Shown: positions 1-14,606, numbered from the stretch's first letter. The stretch is DNA of 64,000 nucleotides from Pterobdella sp. o SKG-2022 (GCA_964035795.1 OZ038320.1:32510097-32574096); one strand, 5' to 3'. A program made the numbers and translations. The notes: generated from the sequence alone by a model not told the origin.

Positions 1-3000
1 CGTTTTCCCACAGAACCGTTACCATCCAGGCATTCATATTTAAAAATATCACCAACATATTTTAATCTTTATTATTTTTTCATCGGTTTTGTATATTATT
101 TAATATTCTTTGAAAACATTATTTTTGCTCTGAATATTGGTTCAACACTAAAAATTTTGAGAAATATTTTTTGTGATCAAATGCAACTATTCAATATTAA
201 TACACTTCCTCAGACGCAAAATACCTTTTTGAAAACAATTTAAAAACAATAATATGTTCCCACAATTATAAACAGCTAATAATAATGCTCTCCAGCTACA
301 CCTTCATACATCCATTGTGGATTTCATCATTAGGATTGATACTGCTGTGGCTTTTCATAATATTATTATATTTGAGTTTGATTCTTATCGCCAATATCTC
401 CACCATAAACCCATCATCATCATTAGTAACTAGCTGTGATTTGATTGGCATTTAAAGCGGAGTTTTTATTTAATTTTTTAAAATTATTATAGTTACCTTT
501 TTTGTTAACGCTGTTAGTTCTCTACACTGAGTTTTTGTCGACGTTTTCATGCTTCCAAAAAACTCCTAAGCATAGTATTTTAATGTTGTGGTGTTGTCAG
601 CAACATCTGTTTATTATAATATGATTTTGGTCAGTATGATGTCGTTTCGGCATGGTGTGTGGCATTCAACAGATGACGCGTTTTTCTATTTTGTTAACCT
701 CACCCATCACTCAACCATTTACTCAAATTTTTTCAAAAATTTAATCAAAATTTTTTATGTTTATGAGGAGTTGTTAACAAAGTTCTATATCTAAATAATA
801 TCATGTTTATGAGGATTTGTTAACAAAGTTCTATATCTAAATAATCTCAACTGATTACTCTAGGCAACAAAATAACATGTTTCAAACTTATTCGCCAGAA
901 GGATGGAAAAGTCATTTTTATCTTTATGAGTTTTTTTTATTATAATGAATAATCTCAGTATTTGAAGGAAAGCCACCAGAGTTCGATTCTTGGTTCCACA
1001 TGTTAACAACCGTGTCATAGAGTGGCATGAAGGAATGTGGGTGCTTGGTAGACTTTCACTTTCTCTGAGTCTTCGAACAAAATATGGCGTCTCGTAAGCA
1101 AATACATGTTTTAACACCGTGTGTAGTAAATACCGAGAATCGAACTTGGTATGTTGTGTTGGGAGCTTTTTTTGGCCTGTTTGGCGTTTTAGCACTAAGC
1201 TATACGTGTTAAGTAAAAGCGAAATTAAGTTTTAAAAGTATCGGATAATTATTTTATTCATAATTATTTAAATAATTATTTTTATTATTATTTCACATTA
1301 TTTCTATTGTTTTTTAAATTTCTTCAAACCAGATTACAATTATTGAAATGTATTTAAGGGTCGATTTTATGGGTTTTATTTTATTTTTTCAATATTTTTT
1401 TATTGCTATTTTTTAATTATTTTTATTATTTTTTTTATTGAGTAATTTTATTATTTATGTTTTCCTATAGTATTTATTTTTATTGGTGCATAGTTATGAT
1501 ATAAGTTCCACTTGATTTTATAATAAAAAATCTTTTTTTTGTGGTTTTCTTTTTATTTTTTAATGAAATCCTTTCTCGTAGAATATCAAAAACCAAAATT
1601 GAATAAAAGTGGAGTTAAAATAAACAAAGAGAGTTTATTATGGTATAACTAATGACCACATATCGGATTTCTTTGTTTTTATTTTGATTTTATTTCTTTT
1701 TTATTTCATATAGTGTCAAAGATTCAATTTTATTCAACGTTAAAATAAATATTACTACTAAACTATACTACTACTACTAATACTACTACTACTACTACTA
1801 ATAATAATAATACTACTACTACTACCCGTCATGACAGTCAACCACTCATTTCAACACGGTATTATTTACATTTCAATCTCTATTTTTAATTTCAACTTTA
1901 AACGGTGAAATTTTATACAAATTTTAATTTTTTTTTGTAGTTATCGTATATTATTCACTTAAATACCAGAAATCCTTATTCCATATATTCTATCGGTATT
2001 CTTTTTTCAATGTTAAACCTCTGGGGGCTGTGCGATGTGCTTTATCATCTTATACTCATCATCACCATCTTCATCATCTTCTTCTTTTTCTTCTTTTTTT
2101 TTCATGATCATAATAGCCACCACTACCATGTTTTGCTTTTTTTTTCATCATGTATTTTTTACTTCTTCTTCTTTCTCTTCATCATTCTTCATCAACATCA
2201 TCAGTGGGAGGAGCCTAAAAACTTTTAACCAATAGCAACCTCTGAAACTTACAACCTACTACTTTTTCATTTCATATAAACATAAATCTATATATATTCA
2301 TATGAATATACAATAAACATAAAAATTCACACACTTTCACATACATCACTACATACACATGCATACACACATTATTAAGTATTGCTATTTATATCTACAC
2401 ATCTCAACTTTCACACATACTTAAGAGTATAAAAAGAAAAAAACTAAGATTATCCAATATTTCCTTATTTTTTGCTTGTTTTGTGCGTGAATTAAATAGG
2501 ATTAATTCATTTTTTTAAAAACTTTATATAAAAAAAGTGGCTTTCAGAGTTTTTTTTTGGTTTTTGCTGAAATCAACTGAAAATTGTTGCTGAAATCAAC
2601 TGAATATTGTTGCTGGTATCAACTGAATATTGTTGCTGGTATCAACTGAATATTTTTGCTGGAATCAACTGAATATTGTTGCTGAAATCAACTGAAAATT
2701 GTTGCTGAAATCAACTGAATATTGTTGCTGGTATCAACTGAATATTGTTGCTGGAATCAACTGAATATTGTTGCTGGTACAGTACTTTTTGAGATAGTTT
2801 TCAAAGTCCACTTCAATCCAGTATTACCCTTCCTCTTCATCAACGACCATCACTCACCTTATCGCATCTCTCCAACCTTTATTCCTCCACTCAACTTCTA
2901 CCCATCCATTTGAAAAGGATTAGGGCTTAAAAGCTCCATAGTTTCCATTTATTTCTACTACATCTGAGTTAATTTAGCATCCAGTACCTTCAATACATCT

Positions 3001-3398
3001 CCTTCTCTAGCATCTCCATAGAATCAATATAAAGGATTTATAAAGGATAACACAGACATCATCATACAACTCAACAAACATAAACTATCACCTACCCATC
3101 ATAACCATCTGTACACCAGCACATCAAAACAGATCTGTCCACCAACCATCCACTACAACCTACTTGATATTGACACAAGAGTCATAGTTTATGATGGATA
3201 ATGCAAACTTTTCTATTGGATAAATAATAGCAATAAGTATTATAAAAAAACATCAGCAGAAAAATCTAAAATAATTAGAAAGAAGATACAAGAGGGTGAG
3301 ATAAATAAGAGAAAAGTGAATTTAAGTTACTATTAGAAACCAATGATAGTAGTGTAAGGATCTTGCTTTTTTTGAATTTTCTGCTTACATTTATCATA
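1..3398. other. Intergenic, AT-rich, upstream of Twist
   Basis: No gene is supported here. Short open frames are low-complexity translations without recognisable domains. Contents that can be seen: a direct duplication of about 46 bp at 758-849 (the segment containing TTGTTAACAAAGTTCTATAT occurs twice), trinucleotide runs (ACT)n near 1755-1825, and the 23-bp minisatellite at 2563-2780. The last few hundred bases may hold the promoter and 5' UTR of the Twist gene, but no TATA box or initiator was convincingly placed. Confidence 0.6.
2563..2780. repeat. 23-bp minisatellite, about nine copies
   Basis: The unit reads approximately TTGCTGGTATCAACTGAATA plus TTG and is repeated head to tail about nine times, with variants differing at GGTATC, GGAATC and GAAATC. 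It lies about 600 bp upstream of the Twist start codon. The copies differ by single substitutions, so the array is not brand new. No coding meaning is inferred. Confidence 0.85.
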
Positions 3399-4707
3399 AT
3401 GGATTTTAATAAAAATAGTAAAAATAATAACTTTGATAACGATAACAAGACAGATAACTGCGACGAAAATAATGGAAATAATGATAGTAAAAATAATGCT
3501 GCACTGAAACGAAAAAATGAACAAATTAAGAATAATAAAAATAATGCCAATAGAAACAATAAAAATATTAGAAGCAATGACAATACAAACCAAAATAACA
3601 TGAATAACAACGGTAACATAAATACTAATATAATTAACAATAATATGAATAATAATAATAACAATAATAACAATAATAATATTTTCAATATGTTATCCAC
3701 CTACGCTCAGCATTTTTCCCACTATCCTTCCATCCATCCTCCATTTCTTTTTCACCCTTCGTTCGATCCGTCTTCATCATCATCACCCTACTTGCCTCTC
3801 TCTTCTTCGTCTTCTTCCTCATCTTTCAATTACCATGGAAGTTATGATAATAATTATGAAAAATATAATAACAAACGAAAGAGACGGTTCCCAAAAAATA
3901 ATAGTAATAATAACAATGTTAATTTCAATAATAATAATAATAATAATAATATAGACCAACTTAATATTAAAAACGAAGTAAACACGAATCAAGAAGATGA
4001 AGAAATATACAAGAAAAACAAAACATACAAACAAGCATATAAAAGCATATACACAGAACCAAACAAGCAAACATACACAGACAAACAAATAGACGCAAAC
4101 AGACAGACAGAAAAAGACTGTCTGTCACTTCAGACACAGCGAATACTAGCAAACGTACGCGAGAGGCAGCGGACTCAGTCCTTAAATGATGCATTCTCCC
4201 AGTTGAGAAAGATCGTTCCAACTCTGCCTTCAGACAAGCTGAGCAAGATCCAGACCTTGAAGTTAGCAACCAGGTACATCGACTTCCTGTACAAGATACT
4301 CGGCAGTGAAGAGGAAGCGGGTGCGTTTTTCTTTTCTATATTATTTTAAGGTATCTATTTTTTTTTCTGATGCTTTTTTGTTTCCATTTATTCTTTATTT
4401 AAATGAGCGTATTTTTATAATGAATTTCAATATATTATTCTACAAATTTAGTGTAATAATGAAAAAGAAACTGATAATCACCAATCCAGGTATTTTATCA
4501 ACTTCCGGAGACACCGGAAGTACCGGATGTGACGTGAGCAATCGTAGGGATGTGTTCGAAAAGCTGGAGAACGACAAACTTGGGTACGCTTTCTCTGTCT
4601 GGAGGATGGAGGGAGCTTTTCATAATAATAACAATAATCCTAATAATATGAATAATAATAACAATGTATGTGGAGGCGAGTACATCGGTTACAAGAATGA
4701 ATATTAG
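3399..4707 (+). CDS. TWIST: Twist family bHLH transcription factor
   Basis: Nuclear DNA-binding bHLH factor of the Twist subfamily, classically linked to mesoderm and mesenchymal programmes. Two coding exons: 3399-4320 and 4490-4707, split by a 169-bp GT-AG intron in phase 1 directly after helix 2. About 379 residues. The bHLH lies at about residues 245-300: basic part [13 protein letters not shown], then [17 protein letters not shown] in the loop and helix 2, almost identical to vertebrate Twist. The C-terminal exon carries the Twist-specific WR box ([15 protein letters not shown]). The N-terminal 240 residues are dominated by Asn runs encoded by AAT/AAC, plus a Ser run and a Lys/Gln/Thr-rich stretch, so the protein is longer than the vertebrate proteins of about 200 residues. 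The start is the first ATG (MDFNK), preceded by an in-frame region with no other ATG. A polyadenylation-like AATAAA occurs near 4840. Assignment is firm; the orthology within Twist/Paraxis relatives rests on the WR box. Confidence 0.95.
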
Positions 4708-6763
4708 GTGATGGGGATTATTATGAAGATGAGAAAGAAGAGGAAGAAGAAGAAGAAAAGATGGTGATGCTGATGAGAAATAAGAAAGAATGAGAAGCTT
4801 ATAATGATGGTGATGCTGGTTTGAAACAGAGGAAAAGCAGAAATAAATAATATTATGCCAAAATCAAATAATTTAAATATGTGAAATTTTTCATGTCTAC
4901 TTGTCTCTTATTCACACATCTGTCTGTCCCTCTTTCTGTGTGTGTTTTTTTTATGTATTTGTCTGTTTGTATGCATGTAGAATTTTATATGTATGTTTTG
5001 ATATTTTTTTAATGTCCGTTTGTATGTGTCTTTGTACGCCTGCATATGTTTGTATGTGTTTTAATGTACGGATACTTGATAGTGTTTGTATATATGTATG
5101 TGGGTGCAAATACGCTTGGATAACTCTTGCTCTCTCTTGAAAGAACATTCAAATTAAATTATTGCAATTTAATTTTAATATCTATTATTTTTATTCTTTT
5201 CATTTTTTTTATTATTCCGATTTTTTCCAATATTTTTATTACGGGTATGAGGTTTCAATCTACAGTTTTTTATAACGAAATTTGGCCTCTATATTAAATT
5301 TTTTTTGAATTTGAAACAAAAAATCAATAATAACAAAACTAATAAAAATATTAATGAGAAAGCATTTTATATATAATATGTATTAGTAATAATACTATTA
5401 CGTCATTGAAACATCCAAATATGGGCATAAAGTATTCTATCATTCGCTTCTATTTCTTCAATTTGAAAGATTTAAACTAATATTTCACTTAAAAAAATAA
5501 AAAAAATAATTATTTTTATTATTGTTGTTATTATTATGACATCATCCAAAGGTTCTAAATATTTAACAAGGGCATAAGATAAAATTATTTATGTTATTAC
5601 TGCTCCCTCACTTGAGATATACTTTGTTAAGTATTATTATTATTGTTCTCAAGTATTTATTTTATTATCATTACATTCAAATATTTATATTATTTTCAAG
5701 TATTTTTGTATTTTATTTTTTCAATTATTGTTTTTTACTTCAATTTATTATATTACCCTACTTTCAACATTTTTATTTGTCCATGTTAAATTTTGTTTTC
5801 TGCTCATTAGTGTCCATCATAGTTTCAATTCTAGGTCTAATTTTAGTTGAAAATCTATATGAAGAGAAAATAAAGAACTAAGGTAAACCTAATAATAAAA
5901 TGAAGAAGTAAAATTATATAAGAAATATAAAAGTAATAAAAAACACTGCTAATGATGAATAGACTTTGAAAAATATTTAAAAGAAAATAATATTATGAAT
6001 AATAATAATAAATAAAAATAATAATAATAACAATAATACTCGTGAAAATAATAAATATTGATAATAATAATAGAGATGATAATAATAACAACAACAATAA
6101 TAATAATAAAATAATAAGAAACTTTCCATATTTTTTGAAACCACAAACATGTGAAACTAATTTGAAAGCAAAAATAAAAATATTTTCAATTGAAAAAAAG
6201 TAATAACAATATTGAAAGTATAAAAAAAAATAAAAAAAAACAAGAATAATAACAATAGAAATAATAATAATGTTCAGACGAGACTATAATTTTGATAATT
6301 TATCGATTAGAAGCGAGGTGGTATTTTACATTGGATATTAATATTTGTGTTAATTTTTTTTTAAAACGTAAGTATACAAACTATTTATTGTTGCCCCGTT
6401 GATTCTAAATTTATTATAATGAATATTATTTTTATTATCTTTGTTATTATTATTATTAGTGGTAGTAGTAGTAGTGTTTCGCACGAGATAAAAATTATAT
6501 TAATATTTAATTATTTTTTACTATGGGAATAATAATTTCAATGATGAAAATATTATTATAACTTCCATAATAATAATAATAATAATAATTATTATTATTA
6601 TTATTATTATTATGGCGATGTTTTTAATTACTCTACATGTGCTCTTCGTTACTACGTCGTGCTTCGTTATTTATTATTTTTATTTCATTATTATTATTAT
6701 TATTGTTATTAATTTTTATTTTTCTATTAGTTTTTTTGGTAATGGTGAATATTATTTTGAATA

Positions 6764-6816
<53 letters not shown>

Positions 6817-9340
6817 TGTATCATCATTGTTTCAATGTTAGTAAGGTTCTAGCAAAGAACGTTCAAAGATCCAGCTTTTGAGTTTTTCATTGTACTTCAT
6901 TTTTTTCATCAGGATCTTTGTTTTGTTTTGATTTGTACAGTGATTCATTTAAAATAAAAATAAAATTTTAGTTTTTGAATGAAAGTCAAAGTTATGTCAA
7001 TGAAAAATAACTGATGTTATTTGATGCAAAACTTGAGCTGTGGAAAAAAAAACATAAAAAAAACAAAAATTTTGGGAATAAAAAGTTTTTAAAAAAACTT
7101 TGAAAATAAAATTAAATAGAAACGTGGAATAAACAAAAAATATAAAAAAAAACAAAAAATAACTCGGAACAAAGATACAATAAACAATGAACGTCAAAAA
7201 AAATGTAAAAACCTAACTGATACAAACGGGATCAAAGCTTCAATAAAGCTAAAAATCTCACATCACTTTGAGAAACTAAAATAATAAGAATAAAATAATG
7301 ATAATAATAAAAATAATGATGGCAACATAAATAAAAATAGAAATCATAAAATTTTTTTTAAACAGAATTCTTTTATTGGTATGAACAACTATAAGAAATT
7401 CAAAATTATGACAATGAATGGTAATAACAACAAAAAAAATATTACTCATCACGAAACTAAAAATGTTAATTATAAAAAATTTAATATAAATATCATAATA
7501 ATAAGAAAAATAATAATAGAAATAATAGTATTAATAATAGAAATAGCAGTAATAATAGAAATAATAAGTTATAAGCGACAAGTATGAAATGATTGTAAAT
7601 CAATCAGATCAAAAGCATGAAGTTTTTAAAAAAAATTAATAAAAAAGATGAAATAAATAATAAAAACAATAAATATGAAACAAATAATAAAAATAATACT
7701 TTATAACTAATGAATAAGTGAAAAACGAGGTGGGAAATGTGGTATTTTTGACTACAATAACACAACAAACAACTGTAGTAGTGGTGACAACATCAACAAC
7801 AATATGGAAAATAATATCAATAATAAACAAATAAAAATAGGAATAATAATAATATTAAAAACGATAATCGTAAAAATAATAAAAACAACAAAAATAATAT
7901 TAGTAATAATAACAATAATAAAAATAATAATGGTGATATAAATAATAACAATAATAAAAAGATAGAAGTAGTAGTAGTAGTAGTTGTGTTGTTTTAGTGG
8001 TTTCACCGTTCTCAGTTCAAAGATCACCTTCGTTGTAGAGAATAATGTCAATAATAATATGAATAATAAACATAACAACAAAAATAGTAAATAATATAAT
8101 TAAAAAAATAAATATAATAATGAAAATTATAAATATATTAATGAGAATTATTAATGCAATAATAACAATAATAAATATAATTATAAGAATAATGCCAATA
8201 ACAATAATAAATATAATTATAAGAATAATGCCAATAACAATAATAAATATAATTATAAGAATAATGCCAATAATAATAAGAAATATGATAATAATGAACA
8301 CATAAAAATATATATTTAATAGAAATCCATTCACGTTGTAGAAGTTTTTCCATTTACAATATTGAAGTATGGTTTTTCTAAGTAAACCATTATTATTCTT
8401 ATTATTATGATTATTTGTTTTTTTTTGTTTATTTACATTTCCATTTTTATTTTTAGCACCAGTTTTTTCATTAAATTTCGTTATTATTATTCTCATTATT
8501 TATTTTATTTATTTTTCCATTATTTTTATATTATCCTAGTTATTCTTTTTTGAATTCATAAGATTCGTTTTATCATTGCTTTAATTTTATTATTTTTTCT
8601 AATTATTTTTTTTATTTTTTAATTATTCGTTTTATTTTTATTCTCATTATTCAGATGCCCATCAAGGTCCTTTCAACACCTTTTATTTACTCCGTATATT
8701 AACCAGTGTGTTTTCATTAATAATAATAATAAGAAAAATAATAAGGATAATAATTAAAAAAAAATATCAATAAAAATAATAGTAGTAAAAATAAAAAAAA
8801 TGCAAGAAAAAATAATAAAACTAAAAGTACTGGTGAAATTACTAATAATATAAGCATTATTATTAGCAACAAGGCATGTTTCACACCAGTGAACACCAAT
8901 TATTTTTTTTTGGCATGATCAAAAAATATCAGAAAAACATTGGAAATAATCTTCCAAGGGAAATTAGTAATAAATGTTTTGTTTTTGTTTTTTTGATGAT
9001 GTCATAATGTAAACAACGTGCGTGCACGCAACAAACACACGTGCATAAAAACACATACATAGTCTCCAATGAGAAAACATAAAGTTACCTAACTATACCA
9101 AAAACACACACACGTTTCAAAAACACAGACACCAAGCACATATAACACATGACCACACATACATGAAACTACACAAAACACATACCAACACAACACATAC
9201 AAACACATAACAAAACCCCACACACATACACAAACATACCCACACAACACACACAAAAACATCAAAGAGTGGATGCCAGTATGGGGCATCCTTGAAAAGA
9301 AGAGGGCTAGAGTGGTGATGGAGTGGTGGTGGTATGAACG

Positions 9341-9481
9341 GAACTGGAGGGGTGGTGGTTTAAGAGGGGGAGATGATGGAGGGGTGGTGGTTTAAGAGGG
9401 GGGAGATGATGGAGGGGTGGTGGTTTAAGAGGGGGGAGATGATGGAGGGGTGGTGGTTTAAGAGGGGGGAGATGATGGAGG
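9341..9481. repeat. About 33-bp G-rich minisatellite, four copies
   Basis: The unit contains GGAGGGGTGGTGGTTTAAGA followed by a run of G and AGATGAT, and is repeated about four times with the G run varying between five and six. The strand is very G-rich compared with its AT-rich surroundings. The G runs are spaced as in potential quadruplex-forming DNA, which is an inference only. Confidence 0.8.
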
Positions 9482-9503
9482 AGAAAATGATGAAAAAAAT
9501 ATT

Positions 9504-9920
9504 TTAAAAATTGGAAACAAGTGATAGCGGGAATAACGATGATGATGATGATGATGAAGATGGTGAGGATGATGAGGATGATGAGGATGATGATGATGAA
9601 GATGAGAATGATGATAATGTTAATGATGATGAATGTTGTTGTTGAGCGCCAACTTCCAAAGTTTCTTTTGGCACTCCTTGGAGCGAGTACTGAGAGAAAC
9701 TTTTAGCTTCGAGTTGTTTGTGACTTTTGGTGAGCAGTGATAAAAATGATGGATGAATTCTCGAAATGCTTTGTGGTTGGAAGCTGACGTGGCTTAAAAC
9801 CTCTTCGACACTCCTGTTGGAGTGCACACTCGGCACCACGAGAAGGTGGGTTCTTTCGCCGGGCTGATGATGATGATGCTGATGATGATGATGAGACAAT
9901 TTGGGGTGGTGGCTTGACAT
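9504..9920 (-). other. Unrecognised open reading frame, probably not a gene
   Basis: A 138-codon open frame flanked by His-rich and Ser-rich ends that come from (ATG)n repeats. The middle 70 residues (including SVEEVLSHVSFQPQSISRIH) are not repetitive and contain no domain I recognise. No clear splice sites or conserved neighbours tie it to a gene. It could be a fragment of an old mobile element or chance. Confidence 0.15.
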
Positions 9921-11227
9921 AGCACATGTGTGATGATGTGGATGGAATGAAGAAGGAAGAGAAAGAGAAAGGAGAATATAATGTTGCTGGTATAGAAGTT
10001 GGTGATGTCAATCGAAATTAATATAAACTAACTGTTAGAAGGGGAACAATACAAAAAAAAATTATAATTTTTATAAGAAAAATTACGGATAAAAATACTC
10101 AAAATAAGATGATGAAGATGTTGATGATGATGAAGATGATGATGGTGATGATGGTGATGATGATGATGATGACGAGGCTGATGATGATTAAATAAGAAAG
10201 ATGAGAAGGAAGAAATAAAGGAGCATTAGATGCTGATGGATTAGTATTAATTGGAATCAGTGGGAAAGAGCTGGAAGATGATGGAGAGGAGGATGAAGAA
10301 GATGAAAATGGCGATGATGATGCTGATGAGGATGATAATGATGATGATGAAGAAAAAGATGATAATGGAAATAATAAGAAAAAAACAATTAAAAAAACAA
10401 TGACGTTTTGAAATTTGACGTAATTTTATGAAATTATAAATGGAAAAATAACAGAAAAGTCTAAAATAGAGATTGAAGAGTCAAAACAAAAATGTTAATG
10501 AATGGAAAATAAAACGAAAGGATGAAGATGATGATGATGAGGAAGATAAAGATGATGAAAAGGATGATGATGAAGAAGATGAAGATGATGGTGATATTTG
10601 TATGATAAAAACAAAGAAAATGATTTTAGTGATCTGAAGGGTTGACCACTGGGGTAAAAGAAAGAAAGAAGTGAAGAGGGCTGATAAGAATACAATGAAT
10701 CAAGATAAAGAGATGAGAAGAATACAAAATGGACGGGCATGTCACAATATTATGAAATACAACATATTTTATATACCAATTGAAATACAAAATAATTTCT
10801 TTACTTCATATAATACCATAAAATGCAAACAAAATATAATACTATGAAATACGAAAAAAATAATACCTTAAATAAAAATAAAATTTCTATAATACTACAG
10901 AATACAAACAATATAATACAATAAAACGCCAACATAATGAAAGCCGACCTTTGGTCAACCTCGTCCAAGCCGCCAACTATGAAGATAAGGGTTATTATTA
11001 ATAATAATGACAATAATAATCACAATAATAATCATAATCATACTAATAATAATAATCATAATGACGTAGAATAACCTAAACGAATAATAAGACAAACAAA
11101 AAGTATTAATTTAAACTTTTCGTGAGATAATCTTACATTATCAATTGGCCACTAGCGATCAAAGTTATGAAAAAATGAAAACAAACATTGGAAAACAAAA
11201 ATTTTAAATAAAACATAATAAAAATTT

Positions 11228-12462
11228 TAATCCAATCAGCATATCGCAAGCACCACTCAACAGAAACCACACTCTTACGCATCACTGACAGTCTTCGCAA
11301 CATCTGCGCTACTGGACATGCGGCCGTTTTGGTTTCGCTAGATCTTTCTGCTGCTTTTGACACTCTCAATCACAATATCTTAATTGATATTTTGAATAGA
11401 CACTTCAATATTTTTGATCTCGCTTTTTTTTGATTTCGCTCTTACCTTTCTCAACGTTCTCAGTTCGTTAAAATGGACAATTTCTCTTCTTCTCTTACAT
11501 CACTCAACTCAGGCGTGCCGCAGGGCTCCATTCTGGGACCAATCTTCTTCTCTCTTTATATATCACCCATGTGTAGCATTATTGTACAGCACGACTTGCT
11601 TTTTCACCAGTTCGCTGATGACATCATTCTTTTCACCAGAGTTTCTCACCCAGATCCTAGCCCCACTCTCCTTAAATTATCCAGTTGTCTTTCCGCTCTA
11701 AACTCCTGGTTTTCCCAAAACCAACTGAAACTAAACCCTACTAAGAGTGAGGTGATGTTTGTGGGCAGCTCTCGTCTTTTAGCAAAATACAATCTCCCTT
11801 CTGTGGTAAATCTCGACGGCACCACACTTCCTATATCTTCCAAGCTCAAAATCTTGGATGTCACCTTAGATTCAAATTTGAACTTTGCTCACTTTATTTT
11901 TCAAATAATCCAATATTCCAATTTCCATATCTATGCCATAAAACAAGTACGCAAATTCTTACCTCTTTCCACTGCTATTACCCTATTTATCTCACAAGTT
12001 CTTTCCAGATTGGACTACTGTAATTCTCTCCTTTACTGGCAGCCAAACTATCTTTTATGCAAACTTCAAGACCTCCAAAACCACGCGGCCAAAACGGTTT
12101 TTCAAGCTGATTATTTCAACTTTTCCAGCGACTGTCTTGATCGCTTGCACTAACTACCTGTCTCCCAAAGATGCAAGTTTAAATTACTTTGGCTCATTGC
12201 ATGTAGTCTCAAGCTTGAACAACCTGCTTATCTTTTTGATCTTTTGTCAATCAGACACACACGTCAACCACTCAAATCTTTGCACTCTGATCTCCAGCTT
12301 CATCAACCTGTTTCTTCAGGCTTGTTTACTAGTCGCTCTTTTTCTCACCAGGCTGCACGTCTGTGGAATTCACTTCCTTCTAACTTGTGCTCATCGCCTA
12401 CTCTCATGAACTTTCGCAAACTTTTGAAAACTCATTTATACCATAAACATCGCCAGTCATAA
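11228..12462 (+). pseudogene. 5'-truncated non-LTR retrotransposon, reverse transcriptase (CR1/L2-like)
   Basis: Remnant of a LINE-type element. It begins at QSAYRKHHSTETTLL, followed by LSAAFDTLNH, the RT core GVPQGSILGPIFFSLYI, a catalytic-box region FADDIILF, KLNPTKSEVMFVG, SRLDYCNSLLYWQ and a C-terminal LPV...SHQAARLWNSLPSNL segment. This order is typical of RT domains of the CR1/L2/jockey group. It is disabled by one frameshift in a T run near 11427-11440 (before the core motifs) and by a stop at 12151-12153 in the conserved LHWLPV box; otherwise one frame runs through from about 11470 to 12462. The endonuclease domain and 5' end are missing, as usual for truncated insertions. An AATAATAATAAAAAAG-like tail follows near 12527. 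It is a dead fossil and interrupts no recognised gene. Confidence 0.9.
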
Positions 12463-14548
12463 TCTCTTACAAACCTTGAGCGCCTCTGAAGCAATCTTGA
12501 ATTGATAACTGTGCGCTATAAAAATCTTAATAATAATAAAAAAGAAAAAATATGAAGAATAAAATAAGATTAACAAGAAAAATAATTGTTCATTAAAGTT
12601 ATTCTTACTGTTATTTTGTGTGTAAAAATTGAAAGTTTTCAAGGCCATTTCTATTGAAATATAATATTAGAATACCATTGAAGGGGGATGCAAGCTTTGA
12701 AATGAGATAACCAAAAATGCAATATTATAACAAAATAAAAAAAGAAAACAAAAAAATTAATTTTCAAAAATACTAAAAAGACATTTTAAAATAAAAATAA
12801 TAATAATAATAATAAGAAAATAATAAGAAAAATAATAAGAATATTGGGAAGATAGCGTTGAAACCAGATACTACATTATGTCTGTATTCTCACGCGTTGA
12901 TACTTTGTAGACGCAATAATAAAAATAATAATAATAATAATAAAAACAATAATAATAATAAAAATAGTAATAAGAATATTATAATAATCAATTTTTAAAA
13001 AATAAAAAATTATGAAAAATATATAATAATAATAATACTAATAATAATTGGAATCTATGCAAAATAAGCGAACGTCTGAAAGTATAAAATTCAAATCGAA
13101 GGCAAATTATAGCTTACTGAATCAAATATTATATCGTTTTAAAAACATAATTTATCAAAAGTATCAACTTATTTCGGATAAATGCTCTAGTTTTCTTGCA
13201 CTAAGGATTGCAAGGAATATCCATCAATAAACGTTGTGTAAGGTCTCGCATTTCATTATAAGAATTGAGAATGAATCAATTGTGAATAAAGTTTCTGGAG
13301 ATTGACAAAGTTCTCACAGCTACAAAATTTCTTTTTTTGTTAATTTATTGATTTTATTGAAGATTATTCTAGATTTTTTGTTGAATATTTTGAAACTTTA
13401 TTGGATTTGAAAATTTTGATTGAAATAAAAAAAAAAAATAATAATATAACAATAATAATAATAATGAAACAATAACAAGCATAAAGTATGATTGGAATAG
13501 TTCTCACGGGAAGGATGGATGGTACTTGATCATATTATATAGACGCTGTGTATAACACTCGCTCAACCATTTTGGGTTCCACATTCCCAAAATGTGTTTC
13601 TAAGATACATTCCTTCCTGAATAAATTACTAAGTTAAACCTCATTTTAATGCAAGAATTTGCAACTTGGATGTAATTTCCATGAATAAATGTGTCAAATT
13701 AAACTAGAACAATGTCACAAGAGCTTTCAAATGTTAAGAGTGGAGATGTGAAACGGCTTCAAAATCTTTAATGAAATTTCAAATCTGTCTTCAATTACGT
13801 CTTTTTTAGTCAGATTGATTTTTCAAGAATAATAAAAATAATTCTATTATTTTTATTTATTGTTGCTATATTTAGGATATAATTATGCAGGTGTAAAAAA
13901 TATCGGCAAATCAAAAATATTTTCCTTACAATAACAAAATCAGATCATTATTTTCAATTTTTTTCATGTGAAACATTTTTACCAAAACTTACTTTACGAA
14001 ACTTTAAAGCACTCGCTAGGGGCAATAGTTTTATAAAAAGTGGTATATACCGAGATTCTTGATTCCTAAAACAAATGAGAATTCAAATGAAACTGTGCAT
14101 GCATTCAACAGTGTTTGAGTGAAACTTCATGCAACAGCAATAAAAAAAAGTTATAGCAATATAATGAGAGAAATAGAGATACAGAAGCACAAAGTATTCG
14201 GAACGTGAGTTGAACACGATCAAATGAGTCGTTTAGATTTTTACACTAAAGAAGTAGCAATTTAACCAACTAGCAGACTTAGACGTTGAGGTAGCTATCT
14301 TTTCTATTGATAATATTGCGAAATACGATTCTAAAGTTATCATTTAATGAACAGAAAAACAAACGCAAATATTAGGGCGTCTTCAGCTACTCCATTAACA
14401 AAACTTTTTCACATCAGATAGATTATTACGAGATAATATCTTCAGATTTAAAAAATTATATGAAGATCTATGTATCTAACCATCTATATAATTATATGAA
14501 TATCCATGTATCTACCCATCTCTGTAATTATATGAACATCCATGTATC

Positions 14549-14606
14549 TAACCATCATCATCATCTTTTTGCGTCCGTTTCCATGCTAGCATGGGCTGGA
14601 CTACCC
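14549..14606 (+). repeat. Dispersed repeat fragment with TCCATGCTAGCATGGG core
   Basis: The stretch reads (ATC)n, then GCGTCCGTTTCCATGCTAGC, then ATGGGCTGGAC. The same core appears in reverse orientation at about 18232-18312 inside a dynactin intron. Two copies in one window in opposite orientation, each next to (ATC)n/(GATG)n, indicate an interspersed repeat, probably the end of a SINE or LINE. I recall very similar motifs in other lophotrochozoan genomes, which I cannot verify here. Confidence 0.6.

Larger units (their letters stand above)
4708..11227. other. Long intergenic region of low-complexity DNA
   Basis: No convincing gene. The region consists of (AAT)n/(ATT)n stretches (for example 5990-6110, 6565-6815, 7270-7330, 7485-7570, 7820-7960), three tandem copies of a 36-bp AT-rich unit at about 8160-8275, (CA)-rich DNA at 9080-9260, a minisatellite at 9341-9481, and (GATG)n tracts at 9535-9630 and 10110-10400. 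Open frames here translate into Ile/Tyr/Asn or Ser/His homopolymers and are judged spurious. One open frame with a non-repetitive middle (9504-9920, minus) is listed separately. Confidence 0.6.

Noticed and set aside
3275..3700. Minus-strand Leu-rich frame overlapping Twist
   Set aside because: Complement of AAT/AAC runs of the Twist exon; no independent coding signal.
6612..6881. Tyr/Ile homopolymer frames on both strands
   Set aside because: Pure (ATT)n microsatellite.
8017..8496. Open frame of 159 codons rich in Ile
   Set aside because: It is a translation of AAT/ATT repeats and a 36-bp tandem unit, with no domain or splice context.
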